Notes: generated by a model from the sequence alone, not told the origin. A stretch of 64,000 nucleotides of DNA from Turneriella sp. (GCA_019186965.1 JABARV010000010.1:186001-250000), one strand, 5' to 3'. Shown: positions 26,826-38,046, numbered from the stretch's first letter. Made by a program: numbers and translations.

Positions 26826-27559
26826 ATGGATAGTTACAAAAAAACAATCAAAGATGATATAGCTTTGTCATCAGAGTATTTCAAAAAATCTATCGTAAAA
26901 ACAGAGCAACAAAAGATGCTAGAGCGATTGCTAGACAAAGACGATAGTTTTTTGAAAGCAAAACAAATAGCTGATATATGCACGGGGGGGGGACATTGAG
27001 TTATCATTTATCGCAAATCAATAAAAAAGCAAGTTTTACCTTGGTTGACTATGTTGAAGAAGCGATAGCGATTGCAAAAGATATAAATTCTGCAAACAAA
27101 CACAGATTCTCATTTGATATCGACAATGTTTATGCCCTGAAGCTTACTAAAAACCAGTTTGATTTTGTTTTTTGCTGGCAAACATTGTCTTGGTTGGAAA
27201 ATCCAAGAGAAGCCTTGTTGCAACTTATTAACATCGCAAAACCAAAAGGTAAGATTTACCTAAGTTCACTTTTCAATCTCGATCAAGATGTTGATATCTA
27301 TTCAAAGGTTTATGACAGATCAAGAGCTAGTGGCAAAAATGATAATTACAGTTTTTACAATACTTACTCAAAACACACTGTGAGCAATTGGTTAAAAGAC
27401 AAAGTTGATAGTTTCACAATCCACAAATTTGAAACACCTATTCCATTTGAATATAGTGGCAGAGGAATCGGTACATATACCAAAAAATGTGAAGATGGAT
27501 ATATGCAAATCTCAGGAGGAATGCTTATGAATTGGGGAATTTTGGAGATTACAAAATAG
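26826..27559 (+). pseudogene. SAM-dependent methyltransferase, out of frame at a G9 tract (phase-off or frameshift)
   Basis: The ATG at 26826 opens a frame that ends at 26999, just after nine G. The rest of the protein lies in another frame, to 27559. With ten G (or seven) the two join into about 244 residues with a class I methyltransferase motif I, IADICTGGGTLSYHL, followed by FTLVDYVEEAI and FDFVFCWQTLSW. The three-glycine motif expected in the family favours G10 as the ON state. Either this cell line was OFF, or the base count is a sequencing error. It sits between the class III aminotransferase and the nitrilase, with no gap to the latter. Confidence 0.85.
26984..26992 (+). repeat. Poly-G tract (G9) in methyltransferase gene, probable slippage site
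   Basis: Nine consecutive G inside the glycine-rich SAM motif. At this length translation stops at 26997-26999; adding one G restores the full methyltransferase. Classical homopolymer contingency site. Confidence 0.8.
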
Positions 27560-28342
27560 ATGAGAATAGCCCTAATATCACTTGATCAGGCGTGGGAAGA
27601 CAAAGAGAGCAATCTAGAGTTGTGCAAAAAGTTTATAAAACAAGCTTCTGATCAGTGTGTAGAGCTTGTAGTCTTTCCAGAGATGACTTTGACAGGTTTT
27701 TCAAACAACATAGATGCGACAGCTGAAGATTTTGAAACTAGTCAAACTATACAAGAGTTTCAATCTTTGGCAAAAAATCATGATATCGCTATAAACTTCG
27801 GAATTGTGGCAAGAGATGGAGAAAAAGCACTAAATAAATCTATTTTTATAGATAATTTTGGAAATGTTTTGGCTGATTATTCCAAAATCCACCCATTTAG
27901 TTTTGCTGGAGAAGATAGGTTTTTCAATGCTGGAGATAAACTAACCGTTGTAGAGTTTAAAGATTTTAAGATAGGACTTACTATTTGCTATGATTTGAGA
28001 TTTCCAGAACTTTATAGTGCCTTAGCTCCAAAGTGTGATTTGATTGTAAATATCGCAAATTGGCCACAAAAAAGAGTGGAACATTGGAATACACTTCTAA
28101 AAGCAAGAGCTATTGAAAATCAGATTTTTATAGCTGGAGTAAATAGAGTTGGAATAGATGGGAATGGTTTAGAATATAGCGAATCAAGCATGGTATTTAA
28201 CGCCAATGGAGACAACTTATCTTTTGAAAAATTTGAAGATATGAAAATATTCAAAATTGACAAAGATTCACGAATTGAGTTCAAAAATAAATTTAATACA
28301 ACCAATGATCGTCGAATAGATTTGTATAAGAGTATTTTGTAA
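27560..28342 (+). CDS. Carbon-nitrogen hydrolase (nitrilase superfamily, omega-amidase-like)
   Basis: 260 residues. The Glu-Lys-Cys triad is visible: FPEMTLTGF (Glu), DYSKIHPFSFAGED (Lys) and LTICYDLRFPEL (Cys). Members cleave or transfer from amides and nitriles; the FPEMTLTGF/KIHPFSF form is closest to omega-amidases and carbamoylase-type enzymes. Here it begins at the base after the methyltransferase stop and ends with ATG overlap into ptmA. A role in trimming or building an acyl or amide group of the sugar is likely but unproven. Confidence 0.85.
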   Translation: MRIALISLDQAWEDKESNLELCKKFIKQASDQCVELVVFPEMTLTGFSNNIDATAEDFETSQTIQEFQSLAKNHDIAINFGIVARDGEKALNKSIFIDNFGNVLADYSKIHPFSFAGEDRFFNAGDKLTVVEFKDFKIGLTICYDLRFPELYSALAPKCDLIVNIANWPQKRVEHWNTLLKARAIENQIFIAGVNRVGIDGNGLEYSESSMVFNANGDNLSFEKFEDMKIFKIDKDSRIEFKNKFNTTNDRRIDLYKSIL

Positions 28343-29130
28343 TGTTAAAAGATAAAGTTGTCGTAATCACCGGCGGTGCAGGTCGAATCGGTAGTGCCTT
28401 TGTAAAAAGTGTTGTTGAACAAAATGGCATTGCTATTATAGCAGATGTCAATCATGTAGCAGCAAAAATGATAATTTATAAAATCACAACTGAACTTGCT
28501 CCCAAAATGGAGAATGTGGCATCAAGAATAATGTTTATCAATTTAGATATATTCTCGAAAATATCTATTCAAGAAATGATTGATTTATTACATGAAAAAT
28601 ATAGTCGAATTGATGCATTAGTAAACAATGCTTACCCCAAGAGTAAAAATTATGGTAAAAAATTTTTTGATATAGATATGCAAGATTTTAATGAGTTTAT
28701 AGATCTTCATCTAGGTGGGTATTTCAATATCTCACAGCAGTTTATCCGCTACTTTTTGAAGCAAGGTCACGGCAATATCATCAATATCTCATCTATCCAA
28801 GGAGTTGCTGCACCTGCCTTTGAGACTTATGAAGGCACAGATATGCACTCACCAGTAGAGTACACAGTGGCAAAGCATGGGCTCATTGGTATGACAAAAT
28901 ATATGGCAAAGATGTTTAAAAAAGATGGCATCAGGGTAAATGCCATCAGCCCTGGAGGGATACTAGCTGATCAGCCCCAGAGGTTTCTTGATCAGTACAA
29001 AGCAAGATGCGGCACAAAAGGTATGCTAGATGCAAGAGATATATCAGGAGCTCTTGTGTATCTGATCAGTGATAGTAGCCATTATGTAAATGGACAAAAT
29101 ATCATAGTAGATGATGGGTTTGGGTTGTAG
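28342..29130 (+). CDS. ptmA: Short-chain dehydrogenase (PtmA-like)
   Basis: 262 residues of classical SDR. The NAD motif is VVITGGAGRIGSAF, then ALVNNAYPKS, catalytic Ser in IINISSIQG, and Tyr-Lys in YTVAKHG. The C-terminus closes on GGILADQPQRF and VNGQNIIVDDGFGL, as in PtmA. In Campylobacter ptmA closes the legionaminic cluster and is proposed to provide, with PtmF, the amino sugar substrate of PtmE. Codon use stays AT-rich to its end, so the imported segment probably ends here. Confidence 0.83.
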   Translation: MLKDKVVVITGGAGRIGSAFVKSVVEQNGIAIIADVNHVAAKMIIYKITTELAPKMENVASRIMFINLDIFSKISIQEMIDLLHEKYSRIDALVNNAYPKSKNYGKKFFDIDMQDFNEFIDLHLGGYFNISQQFIRYFLKQGHGNIINISSIQGVAAPAFETYEGTDMHSPVEYTVAKHGLIGMTKYMAKMFKKDGIRVNAISPGGILADQPQRFLDQYKARCGTKGMLDARDISGALVYLISDSSHYVNGQNIIVDDGFGL

Positions 29131-29175
29131 TATTAAAAAATAAGAGATAGCTTTCTAATAAAGAAAAGACAAACA

Positions 29176-29595
29176 ATGTTTGAAGATTTAATCTTTAAAG
29201 GTCTAACACTTTCTATTGGCTTTGGCGGTGTCTTTGCTTTCATTGGTTGGTGGCGTGACTTTAGACTCAAATTAAAACTTGAGCAATTCAAAATTTTACA
29301 AACTTACCGCGATAGATTTCGCAATGATCCCATTATATCTGTGGTGCATGCTTACATAACAGACGGCGGAGAACGACCAGCGAATTCTAAAATTTTTTTC
29401 TACATGGGACAATTTGAAGAAATTCAAATTATGGTAGAAAAAGGCTTACTTGACAAAGATGTTGCGCATACGTTTTTTGGCGCGTATGCGTACAATGCAG
29501 TATCAAAATTTAAACTCAGTGCCTCTGATGACTGGCATGTTCTGTTTCGATTTATTGAGGGGTATGAAAAATCTGGCAGAACTAAAGCAATGTAA
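29176..29595 (+). CDS. Small single-pass membrane protein, function unknown
   Basis: 139 residues; not recognised with certainty. One N-terminal membrane helix (GLTLSIGFGGVFAFIGWW) is followed by an amphipathic, charged domain (RLKLKLEQFKILQTYRDRF and later MGQFEEIQIMVEKGLL). It could belong to the small DUF4760-like group. It returns to the local codon use seen before the ptm segment. It is followed by two stops and then by a sugar-synthase remnant, so it may have entered at a recombination joint. Confidence 0.5.
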   Translation: MFEDLIFKGLTLSIGFGGVFAFIGWWRDFRLKLKLEQFKILQTYRDRFRNDPIISVVHAYITDGGERPANSKIFFYMGQFEEIQIMVEKGLLDKDVAHTFFGAYAYNAVSKFKLSASDDWHVLFRFIEGYEKSGRTKAM

Positions 29596-29598
29596 TAG

Positions 29599-29718
29599 GT
29601 TTCGTCGAATGTTCGCCCCGGCTATGGCCTGCCACCAGCCATGTGCGACCAGCTCATCGGCAAGGTATTAGTGAAAGATGTTTACTCTGCTGAGCCAGTA
29701 AAAGAAGATTATTTTTGA
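29599..29718 (+). pseudogene. C-terminal remnant of a nonulosonic acid synthase-like (SAF) domain
   Basis: Just after the stop of the preceding gene, in the same frame, 39 codons read SNVRPGYGLPPAMCDQLIGK and a Lys/Asp-rich tail to the TGA at 29718. The RPGYGLPP-x-LIGK pattern is what ends the SAF domain of NeuB/PseI enzymes. No start or barrel is present. It looks like the tail of a second synthase that was replaced when the present cluster was installed. Confidence 0.45.
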
Positions 29719-29763
29719 GAGGAGTAAGTTAAGTGGAAAAATCTCCAATTAAGTAATTGCCCT

Positions 29764-31002
29764 ATGTTATCGCAGGTACGTCGTATAATTAATGCTTTTA
29801 AGCAAATAGATTTTAAGTCGACCTTATCTCACATATCAAAATCAGATGTTCTGCTTTTTTGTCATGATGTCGATAGAGGTGTTACGCTGAATGACCAAGC
29901 ATATGCACAACTACTTGATTCCGTTAGAGATGAGTTAGTTGCAAAAGGATATTCTTGTGTAACGATTGCACATCCTTGGTCTGTGTTAGGTGGTGAAAAA
30001 GCATACGGCAATCCTCTTTTGATGAATCGAGATTACTTGGTTGCAAAGCTATTAACAAAATTGAAAATTGACAAGACCCGTGAGGTCAAGCTATATAAAC
30101 GGATAATTGGGCAAGTATCGCCTAAGGTTATAATCACCATTGGTTGTAACGATGCTTTGTGTGAAGCCGCCAGAGTTTTACAAGTGTATCATGTTGAATT
30201 ATTGCATGGTATTGGTTATACACCTATGCCGTGGGGTTGGGATAAGAAAAATAAAGAACAACTACCTCAAGGAATATTGTCGTTAGATGATGTTTCAACA
30301 AAAACGTTTAAAGAGTTAGAAAAGTACAAAATTAAAGTTCTCCAAATACCGCATCCCTTTTTACGTCGTTTTATTGGCAATGAACGCTCAAAATTACCAA
30401 TTGACTGGCAACTTCAATCGATAGTAAATTCTAATAGAAAAGAAATTTTAGTGTCGTTCTCGTGGGGATACGCTCCTGATATAGATGAACTTGATTGCTT
30501 TAAAGGAATTCTTAAGAATGGGCTTTTTTTTGAGGAACTTGAAGATGTTGTGAAGCAAACAGCAGATAGTGTCTATTGGCGGTTTAGATTTCATCCATTG
30601 CAGTATCGACAAAAAAGAAAATATGCTCGGCTATTTACTTTTATGGATAATTTTGTAACTAAGCACCCTAATAGTGAATGGGTTGAATCAACCTTTAAAC
30701 CATTGCCATCAGTACTAGCAGGTTGCTCAGGTCATATAACAATGACTTCGATGGTGTGTTATGAAGCGGCATATTTTGGAGTTAAAAGCCTTGCTCTTTG
30801 CCCTTCTTTGCAAGCAGGAGGGATATATGAAAATTTTTTAATGGACCTTGTTGACATAGGCTATGTTAAAAAGTGTAATCCAAATATAAATGAAATTATT
30901 TCATGGGTTACTGTTACTCAAAAAACTCGGCCTCTCTTAAATAATATAGATGAACGAATACCCGAAAATAATTTGGTATCTTTTTTATTGAGAGAATATT
31001 AA
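29764..31002 (+). CDS. Putative glycosyltransferase (GT-B-like)
   Basis: 412 residues without clear family name. A Rossmann-like N-terminal half (LLFCHDVDRGVTLN, VIITIGCNDALCEA) precedes a C-terminal half with RFRFHPLQYRQKR and a late GCSGHITMTSMVCYEAAYFG segment. That His-Pro and Ser/Thr-Glu-Ala arrangement resembles nucleotide-sugar sites of GT-B enzymes, including polysialyl- and glycerophosphotransferases. It follows the legionaminic module, so it is the best candidate here for transfer of CMP-Leg. No membrane helix is seen. Confidence 0.5.
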   Translation: MLSQVRRIINAFKQIDFKSTLSHISKSDVLLFCHDVDRGVTLNDQAYAQLLDSVRDELVAKGYSCVTIAHPWSVLGGEKAYGNPLLMNRDYLVAKLLTKLKIDKTREVKLYKRIIGQVSPKVIITIGCNDALCEAARVLQVYHVELLHGIGYTPMPWGWDKKNKEQLPQGILSLDDVSTKTFKELEKYKIKVLQIPHPFLRRFIGNERSKLPIDWQLQSIVNSNRKEILVSFSWGYAPDIDELDCFKGILKNGLFFEELEDVVKQTADSVYWRFRFHPLQYRQKRKYARLFTFMDNFVTKHPNSEWVESTFKPLPSVLAGCSGHITMTSMVCYEAAYFGVKSLALCPSLQAGGIYENFLMDLVDIGYVKKCNPNINEIISWVTVTQKTRPLLNNIDERIPENNLVSFLLREY

Positions 31003-31052
31003 ATTTGAGCATTTAGGCCAAATGTGCGTATGAAGTTAAAATTATTCAATGT

Positions 31053-32921
<1,869 letters not shown>

Positions 32922-33020
32922 AGTCACAATCCAAGGTTTGTCGTGAGTGTGACACCGAGTCTTAAGAAAATTATTATCTTTGAAGCAAGCATACACAACT
33001 TTATACTTTAAAAAATTTAG

Positions 33021-34238
33021 ATGAAAAAGTTTTGGCAAAATACATCAGCAGTTTTTTTGGGAGTTGTTGTTTCTCAAGTAATACCTATAATTGCTGCATT
33101 ATTTATTACCAGAATTTATGCTCCTGAAGCTTTTGGTGAGTATTCTATATGGTTAGCAATAGCGACCTTTGTGGGGGTCGTTCTTACTTTACGCTTTGAA
33201 GCGGCGCTAGTTATTATTCACGATGAGAAGGCTCGCTATCAAGCCGTAATACTTACAATCATTCTAAGTTTTATTGTAGGTTCTGTATTTTATTGTTTTA
33301 TTTTAGGATTGCTTTTGTTGCGTGGTATGGCTTTTGGTTTACAGAGAAATTACTTATTGATTTTACCCCTTGCAGCGTTAGCGGGCAGTTTGCACCAATT
33401 AGCGCAGTCGTGGGCAGCAGCGGAAGGCAAATTCCATCGCTTGACAGCAATGCGCATTACACAAGGTGTTTTTCTTGCTATTTCACAAATTCTTGCAGGG
33501 CTTTATATCTCAAGCGGATTTAGTCTAGCAGTATCTTATGTAATTGCGGGAATAGTTTCGGTGGTTATTGCTTTTTTAATTATGCCAAATCCATTTAAGT
33601 TTGGATTTTTTGATTGGCGAGTTTTTTCATCTTTGCTTGTTAGATACAAAAAATTTCCTATATTTGCTTTACCTGCCGATGCGATAAACTCTGCTGCTGC
33701 ACAACTCCCCCTTGTGATTATTGGTCAAAGGTATAGTGCAGATGTTGTTGGTTATTTAGCGCTGACAATGCGAGTTATGGGAGCCCCTATCGGTCTAATC
33801 GGAAAATCTGTCCTCGATGTATTTAAAAGAGATGCTGCTCAAGATTTAAAAGAAAAAGGAAACTGCAAAAAATTGTATATTCATGTTTTTTTTGTGTTGT
33901 CTACTTTTTCATTGGTGATGGTTGTATGCACTATTTTTTTTGGAGAGGATATTTTTTCCATTGCATTTGGAAAGAATTGGATAATTTCGGGTAAAATGGC
34001 TATCTGGCTTTTACCTTTGTTTGCTATGCGTTTTGTTGCAAGTCCTTTAAGCTATATGACATATTTGGTTGAAAAGCAGTACGTTGATTTATATTGGCAA
34101 ATTGGTTTAATGTTTGTCACTGTGGTCAGTCTATATTCTTTTGCTCAGTATCAAACAACTTTACTTGTGTACAGTTTTGCGTACGCAGGAATGTATTGTT
34201 TGTATTTAGTATTGTCGTATCGGTATAGCAAGGGGTAA
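33021..34238 (+). CDS. wzx: O-antigen flippase (Wzx), second copy
   Basis: 405 residues with about 12 membrane helices of the Polysacc_synt type. The opening is FWQNTSAVFLGVVVSQVIPI with ALFITRIYAPEAFGEYSIWL, the usual helix 1-2 boundary. It shares only fold-level likeness with the flippase at 14.2 kb. It stands directly before the polymerase, as in most Wzx/Wzy loci, so it is the likely flippase of the backbone repeat unit. Confidence 0.87.
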   Translation: MKKFWQNTSAVFLGVVVSQVIPIIAALFITRIYAPEAFGEYSIWLAIATFVGVVLTLRFEAALVIIHDEKARYQAVILTIILSFIVGSVFYCFILGLLLLRGMAFGLQRNYLLILPLAALAGSLHQLAQSWAAAEGKFHRLTAMRITQGVFLAISQILAGLYISSGFSLAVSYVIAGIVSVVIAFLIMPNPFKFGFFDWRVFSSLLVRYKKFPIFALPADAINSAAAQLPLVIIGQRYSADVVGYLALTMRVMGAPIGLIGKSVLDVFKRDAAQDLKEKGNCKKLYIHVFFVLSTFSLVMVVCTIFFGEDIFSIAFGKNWIISGKMAIWLLPLFAMRFVASPLSYMTYLVEKQYVDLYWQIGLMFVTVVSLYSFAQYQTTLLVYSFAYAGMYCLYLVLSYRYSKG

Positions 34239-34277
34239 AAGTTTTTTCTATTTTTTAAGTTGTAATTGTGTTTTTTT

Positions 34278-35549
34278 ATGCGTATTAAGCTTTCAGCAAT
34301 TTTTAGTGTATTAGTTTTTGCATTTTATCCAGTATTATTATTATTTTTATTTCACTATTATGGATATTATAATTATAATGATCTTGAATATAACCAGTTT
34401 TCGATTGATTTAATTTTTGTAATGTCTTTAAGTTTGTTTTCAGCAAGTTATTTTTCCTTTTTGTTCTTTAGAAGAAAATCACTTCCTTCAGATCTATTTA
34501 TTTTTTTTCATGGTGCTATTATATTAATACCATACGCAGCTTTACACCAAATCCGATTGCGTAATAATGAACATTACTTGCTTGATCTTGTTACTCTAGC
34601 AACACCTGTATTTTTAATTATTGCTCTACGGCGTGTTGTTGTAAATTTGCCGGCTATTTCAATAGCATCAGATAAGGGCTTGAAGGTTTTATTGGTGTTT
34701 ACAAGCATTGTAGTTTTGTTTTTTCTTTTTTTGACCCCACCTACTACAGCGTCTTTTGATTTCAAGAGTCAATACGTCAGAAGGCTAGAGGCACGAGAAA
34801 CGTATGGCTCGGGAACTCTCATAGCATACTTTTCTTCAATGGTTATGAACGGTGTGTTGCCGTTTTTGGCATATTTGGCAGCAAGGCGTAAGAGTTGGAT
34901 ATTTCTAATAGTGCCAATTTTTTTATTTTTATTGTTTTATTATTTGTACGGAGTTAAAGCCCCTTTACTGTATATTGCAATCGGATACATGTTTGGATTA
35001 TTTTCGTTTCCAAGATATCTAAACAAGTTCCTATTCTTGTGTAGCTTGGGACTGATTAGTGTGTTGATTTTTGCTGTCTTTGAAATTCAATTTCGAGGAT
35101 ATTCTTATCTTGAAGTTTATCTAATAAGAAGAGTATTTTATGCGGGGCAATATCTTAATGCAACATATTTTGATTTTTTTCAAAGTTATGATGTCAATTT
35201 TTTTACAGGAATGAGAAAAGGTATAGAGGCTACGATGTATGTTGGTGAAAATATACTGGGGCATGCTGGAGCAAATGCGAATACAAATACATTTACACAT
35301 TATTTAGTGCAAAATGGTATTTTAGGTTATCTTTTCGCTGTTTTTGGTGTCTCAATCGTCTTTACTCTTTTCGATAATCTAAGTAAAAAGAACACACATT
35401 TTTATTTTGTAAGTTTTTTGTTTGGTATACTTATTTTAGAGCAGTCCTTTACAACGTCTCTTCTGTCGTCGGGTATTATACTCATAGCAATTCTATCATA
35501 CATTACAAAACCTTCAGATTATACACACTCAAATGACAACCATCGTTGA
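34278..35549 (+). CDS. wzy: O-antigen polymerase (Wzy-like)
   Basis: 423 residues, about ten or more membrane helices, low sequence signature, as is normal for Wzy. The longer loop after mid-protein (about 240-300) and the late GHAGANANTNTFTHYLVQNG periplasmic loop fit EpsG/Wzy polymerases. The frame is open to a TTG at 34266, but the ATG at 34278 is the better start. It lies between wzx and hisH2 and overlaps hisH2 by 17 bp. The DNA is strongly AT-rich, as in many wzy genes. Confidence 0.75.
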   Translation: MRIKLSAIFSVLVFAFYPVLLLFLFHYYGYYNYNDLEYNQFSIDLIFVMSLSLFSASYFSFLFFRRKSLPSDLFIFFHGAIILIPYAALHQIRLRNNEHYLLDLVTLATPVFLIIALRRVVVNLPAISIASDKGLKVLLVFTSIVVLFFLFLTPPTTASFDFKSQYVRRLEARETYGSGTLIAYFSSMVMNGVLPFLAYLAARRKSWIFLIVPIFLFLLFYYLYGVKAPLLYIAIGYMFGLFSFPRYLNKFLFLCSLGLISVLIFAVFEIQFRGYSYLEVYLIRRVFYAGQYLNATYFDFFQSYDVNFFTGMRKGIEATMYVGENILGHAGANANTNTFTHYLVQNGILGYLFAVFGVSIVFTLFDNLSKKNTHFYFVSFLFGILILEQSFTTSLLSSGIILIAILSYITKPSDYTHSNDNHR

Positions 35550-36144
35550 TTATGATATAGGCAATATTGCTGCTATTGTCAATATGCTCCATCGGCTTGG
35601 ACTTCCGTGTCAAGTTACTTCAAACCCAAGCGACATTGAAACCGCAGATCGGATTATTTTACCGGGCAACGGCGCGTTTGATGCATGTATGCAGAATTTA
35701 CACCGCACGGGGTTAATCCCACTACTCGAACAGCAGGTGCTAAAAAAAGGGATACCGCTTTTGGGTATTTGCGTCGGCGCACAAATGTTGGGCAAAAATA
35801 GCGAAGAGGGTAGCGAAGCGGGTTTAGGTTGGATTGATATGCAGGTGAAAAAATTTCCAGAGATGCAGGGGCTAAGAGTGCCGCACATGGGCTGGAATCA
35901 GGTGTGTGCAGAAAACACTCCGCCTAACTTATCGAAGGCGCTTTTACCCGAGGCACGGTTTTATTTTGTGCATAGTTATTATATGCAGCCAAAAGAAAAA
36001 GATGCAATTCTTTATTCTGCACAGTACGGTATTCGATTTGCTGCTGCTGTGCAGCAAGAAAATATTGTGGGTGTGCAATTCCATCCTGAAAAAAGCCACA
36101 AATTTGGTAAAAATTTTTTAGCAGCTTTTGTAAAAAATGTATAG
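35533..36144 (+). CDS. hisH: Imidazole-glycerol-phosphate-synthase-like glutaminase (HisH2)
   Basis: 203 residues of a class I glutamine amidotransferase. The oxyanion and nucleophile parts are ILPGNGAFDACM and GICVGAQMLG (Cys about 80); the His-Glu pair is in VGVQFHPEKSHKFG. Together with the next gene it would make ammonia from glutamine. Isolated hisH-hisF pairs next to wbpG occur in O-antigen loci, where they feed an amidotransferase and are not part of histidine synthesis. It overlaps both neighbours. Confidence 0.88.
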   Translation: MTTIVDYDIGNIAAIVNMLHRLGLPCQVTSNPSDIETADRIILPGNGAFDACMQNLHRTGLIPLLEQQVLKKGIPLLGICVGAQMLGKNSEEGSEAGLGWIDMQVKKFPEMQGLRVPHMGWNQVCAENTPPNLSKALLPEARFYFVHSYYMQPKEKDAILYSAQYGIRFAAAVQQENIVGVQFHPEKSHKFGKNFLAAFVKNV

Positions 36145-36883
36145 AGCCAGAATTATCCCTTGTTTACTTTTGCGCGGTGTCGGATTAGTTAAAACAAGGA
36201 GATTCAAAGACCCTGTTTATATAGGCGACCCTGTTAACGCAATGCGTATTTTTAGCGAAAAAGAAGTCGATGAAATAGTAGTGCTCGATATAGACGCTTC
36301 GCTCAATAACACCGAGCCCAATTATGAACTTGTTGCGGAGATGGCAGGCGAAGCTTTTATGCCGATGGCGTATGGCGGCGGAGTGCGTAACGTACAACAA
36401 GTGAAAAAACTCATTCGTTCAGGCATCGAGAAGGTTGTCATCAATAGTGCCAGTTTTGAATCGATGGATGTTATTCGGGACGCTGTTCAAAGTTTTGGCA
36501 GCCAAGCGATTGTGGGGGCGGTAGATGTAAAAAAAGCTTTTATGGGTGACTACCGTTTGACAAGTAAATCTGCCTCGGTTATCCATAAAACTTCGTTAGA
36601 AGAGCATATACAAAAACTAGTTTCAGCGGGTATCGGTGAAATTTTAGTGAACAATGTCGATAGAGACGGTACAATGACGGGCTACGATATTGAACTTTTA
36701 AGACATATTTCTACGTTGGTAAATGTGCCGATTGTTGCATGCGGTGGTGCCGGTACAATAGAACATTTACAAGAAGCGATTCAAAAAGGTGGAGCGTCAG
36801 CTGTAGCGGCGGGCAGTATGTTTGTTTTTCATGGCAAGCACCGCGCCGTGTTGATAAACTATCCTAAAGATTTAATGATTTAA
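36137..36883 (+). CDS. hisF: HisF-like cyclase subunit (HisF2)
   Basis: 248-residue TIM barrel. The opening RARIIPCLLLRGVGLVKTRRF and the catalytic Asp regions VVLDIDAS and VNNVDRDGTMTGYD are in the HisF pattern. True HisF begins with RVIPCLDVKDGRVVKG; here that Asp-Val is replaced (CLLLRG), which fits the O-antigen-type HisF2, whose job is to channel ammonia. The start overlaps hisH2 by eight bases; wbpG follows after 23. Confidence 0.87.
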   Translation: MYRARIIPCLLLRGVGLVKTRRFKDPVYIGDPVNAMRIFSEKEVDEIVVLDIDASLNNTEPNYELVAEMAGEAFMPMAYGGGVRNVQQVKKLIRSGIEKVVINSASFESMDVIRDAVQSFGSQAIVGAVDVKKAFMGDYRLTSKSASVIHKTSLEEHIQKLVSAGIGEILVNNVDRDGTMTGYDIELLRHISTLVNVPIVACGGAGTIEHLQEAIQKGGASAVAAGSMFVFHGKHRAVLINYPKDLMI

Positions 36884-36906
36884 AAAATATATTTAAGCGA
36901 GAGAAG

Positions 36907-38046
36907 ATGAGAGAATACCAAAGATGTACACGGTGTATTATGGATACCACCGATCCTGAAATTACTTTTGATGAGAAGGGAGTGTGTAATCATTGCAATG
37001 CCTTTGACGAGTATAGCAAAAACAACTGGTTTCCTAATGAAGAAGGTCAAAGGCGACTCTCACTTATTATAGAAGAAATTAAAGCAAAAGGTAAAGGCAA
37101 GGAGTACGATTGTATTTTAGGGCTCAGTGGTGGCGTCGATAGTTCGTACTTGGCGCTCAAAGCAAAAGACTGGGGGCTTCGCCCTTTGGTGATGCACGTT
37201 GACGCGGGGTGGAACAGCGAACTTGCTGTTGCAAATATCGAAGCCTTAGTGCGCCATTGTAATTACGATTTGCATACGCATGTTGTAAACTGGGAAGAAA
37301 TGCGCGATTTACAATTGGCGTATTTAAGGGCAGGTATTGCTAATCAAGATGTACCGCAAGACCATATCTTTTTTGCAAGTATGTACCATTTTGCAACAAA
37401 AAATAAAATCCGGTATATTTTATCGGGAGGCAATTTAGCCACCGAAGGTATTTTTCCTAAGGCATGGCATGGCAGTGCCATGGATTCTATTAATCTTAAA
37501 GCAATCCATAAAAAATTTGGCCAAAAACCATTACGAGATTATAAAACGATTAGCTTTTTTGAAGCGTATATTTGGTATCCTATCGTCAAAAAAATGCGTA
37601 CAATTCGTCCGCTAAACTATATGCACTATGATAAAGCCAAAGCGTTGGAAGAATTGAAAGCGACAGTGGGCTATAAGCCGTATGAGCGTAAACATGGGGA
37701 GTCACTTTTCACCAAGCTTTTCCAAAATTATTATTTACCTAAGAAGTTTGGCTACGACAAGAGATTACCGCACCTATCCAGTTTAATTGTCTCTGGACAA
37801 ATGACGCGAGAAAATGCTTTGCGTGAGTTAGCAAAACCGTTGTACGAACCGGATGAGTTAGAAATAGACATCAATTATTTTTGTAAAAAATTGCGCATTA
37901 CTCGTACAGAGTTTGATGCACTTCTCAATGTTCCTATTCACCACCATACAGATTTTCCGACTTGGAATGGGCGATACATGTTACTAAAAAGAATTCAAAA
38001 TTTCTTTGCCAGAATCACAGGTAAAAAAATTAAAATTTATTCATGA
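36907..38046 (+). CDS. wbpG: N-acetyl sugar amidotransferase (WbpG/PseA family)
   Basis: 379 residues. The N-terminus carries a CxxC pair ([14 protein letters not shown] and [11 protein letters not shown]), probably zinc, followed by the PP-loop ATP pyrophosphatase motif [14 protein letters not shown]. Members activate the carbonyl of an N-acetyl group and add ammonia to form an acetamidino group. With HisH2/HisF2 as ammonia source this is the set proposed to make the amidino form of the di-N-acetyl mannuronic acid in P. aeruginosa O5. It could instead act on legionaminic acid, as PseA/PtmG enzymes do. Confidence 0.88.
   Translation: MREYQRCTRCIMDTTDPEITFDEKGVCNHCNAFDEYSKNNWFPNEEGQRRLSLIIEEIKAKGKGKEYDCILGLSGGVDSSYLALKAKDWGLRPLVMHVDAGWNSELAVANIEALVRHCNYDLHTHVVNWEEMRDLQLAYLRAGIANQDVPQDHIFFASMYHFATKNKIRYILSGGNLATEGIFPKAWHGSAMDSINLKAIHKKFGQKPLRDYKTISFFEAYIWYPIVKKMRTIRPLNYMHYDKAKALEELKATVGYKPYERKHGESLFTKLFQNYYLPKKFGYDKRLPHLSSLIVSGQMTRENALRELAKPLYEPDELEIDINYFCKKLRITRTEFDALLNVPIHHHTDFPTWNGRYMLLKRIQNFFARITGKKIKIYS

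Noticed and set aside
35533-36883. Histidine biosynthesis operon
   Set aside because: Only hisH and hisF types occur, next to wbpG, and HisF lacks the usual N-terminal motif; they fit the amidotransferase role.
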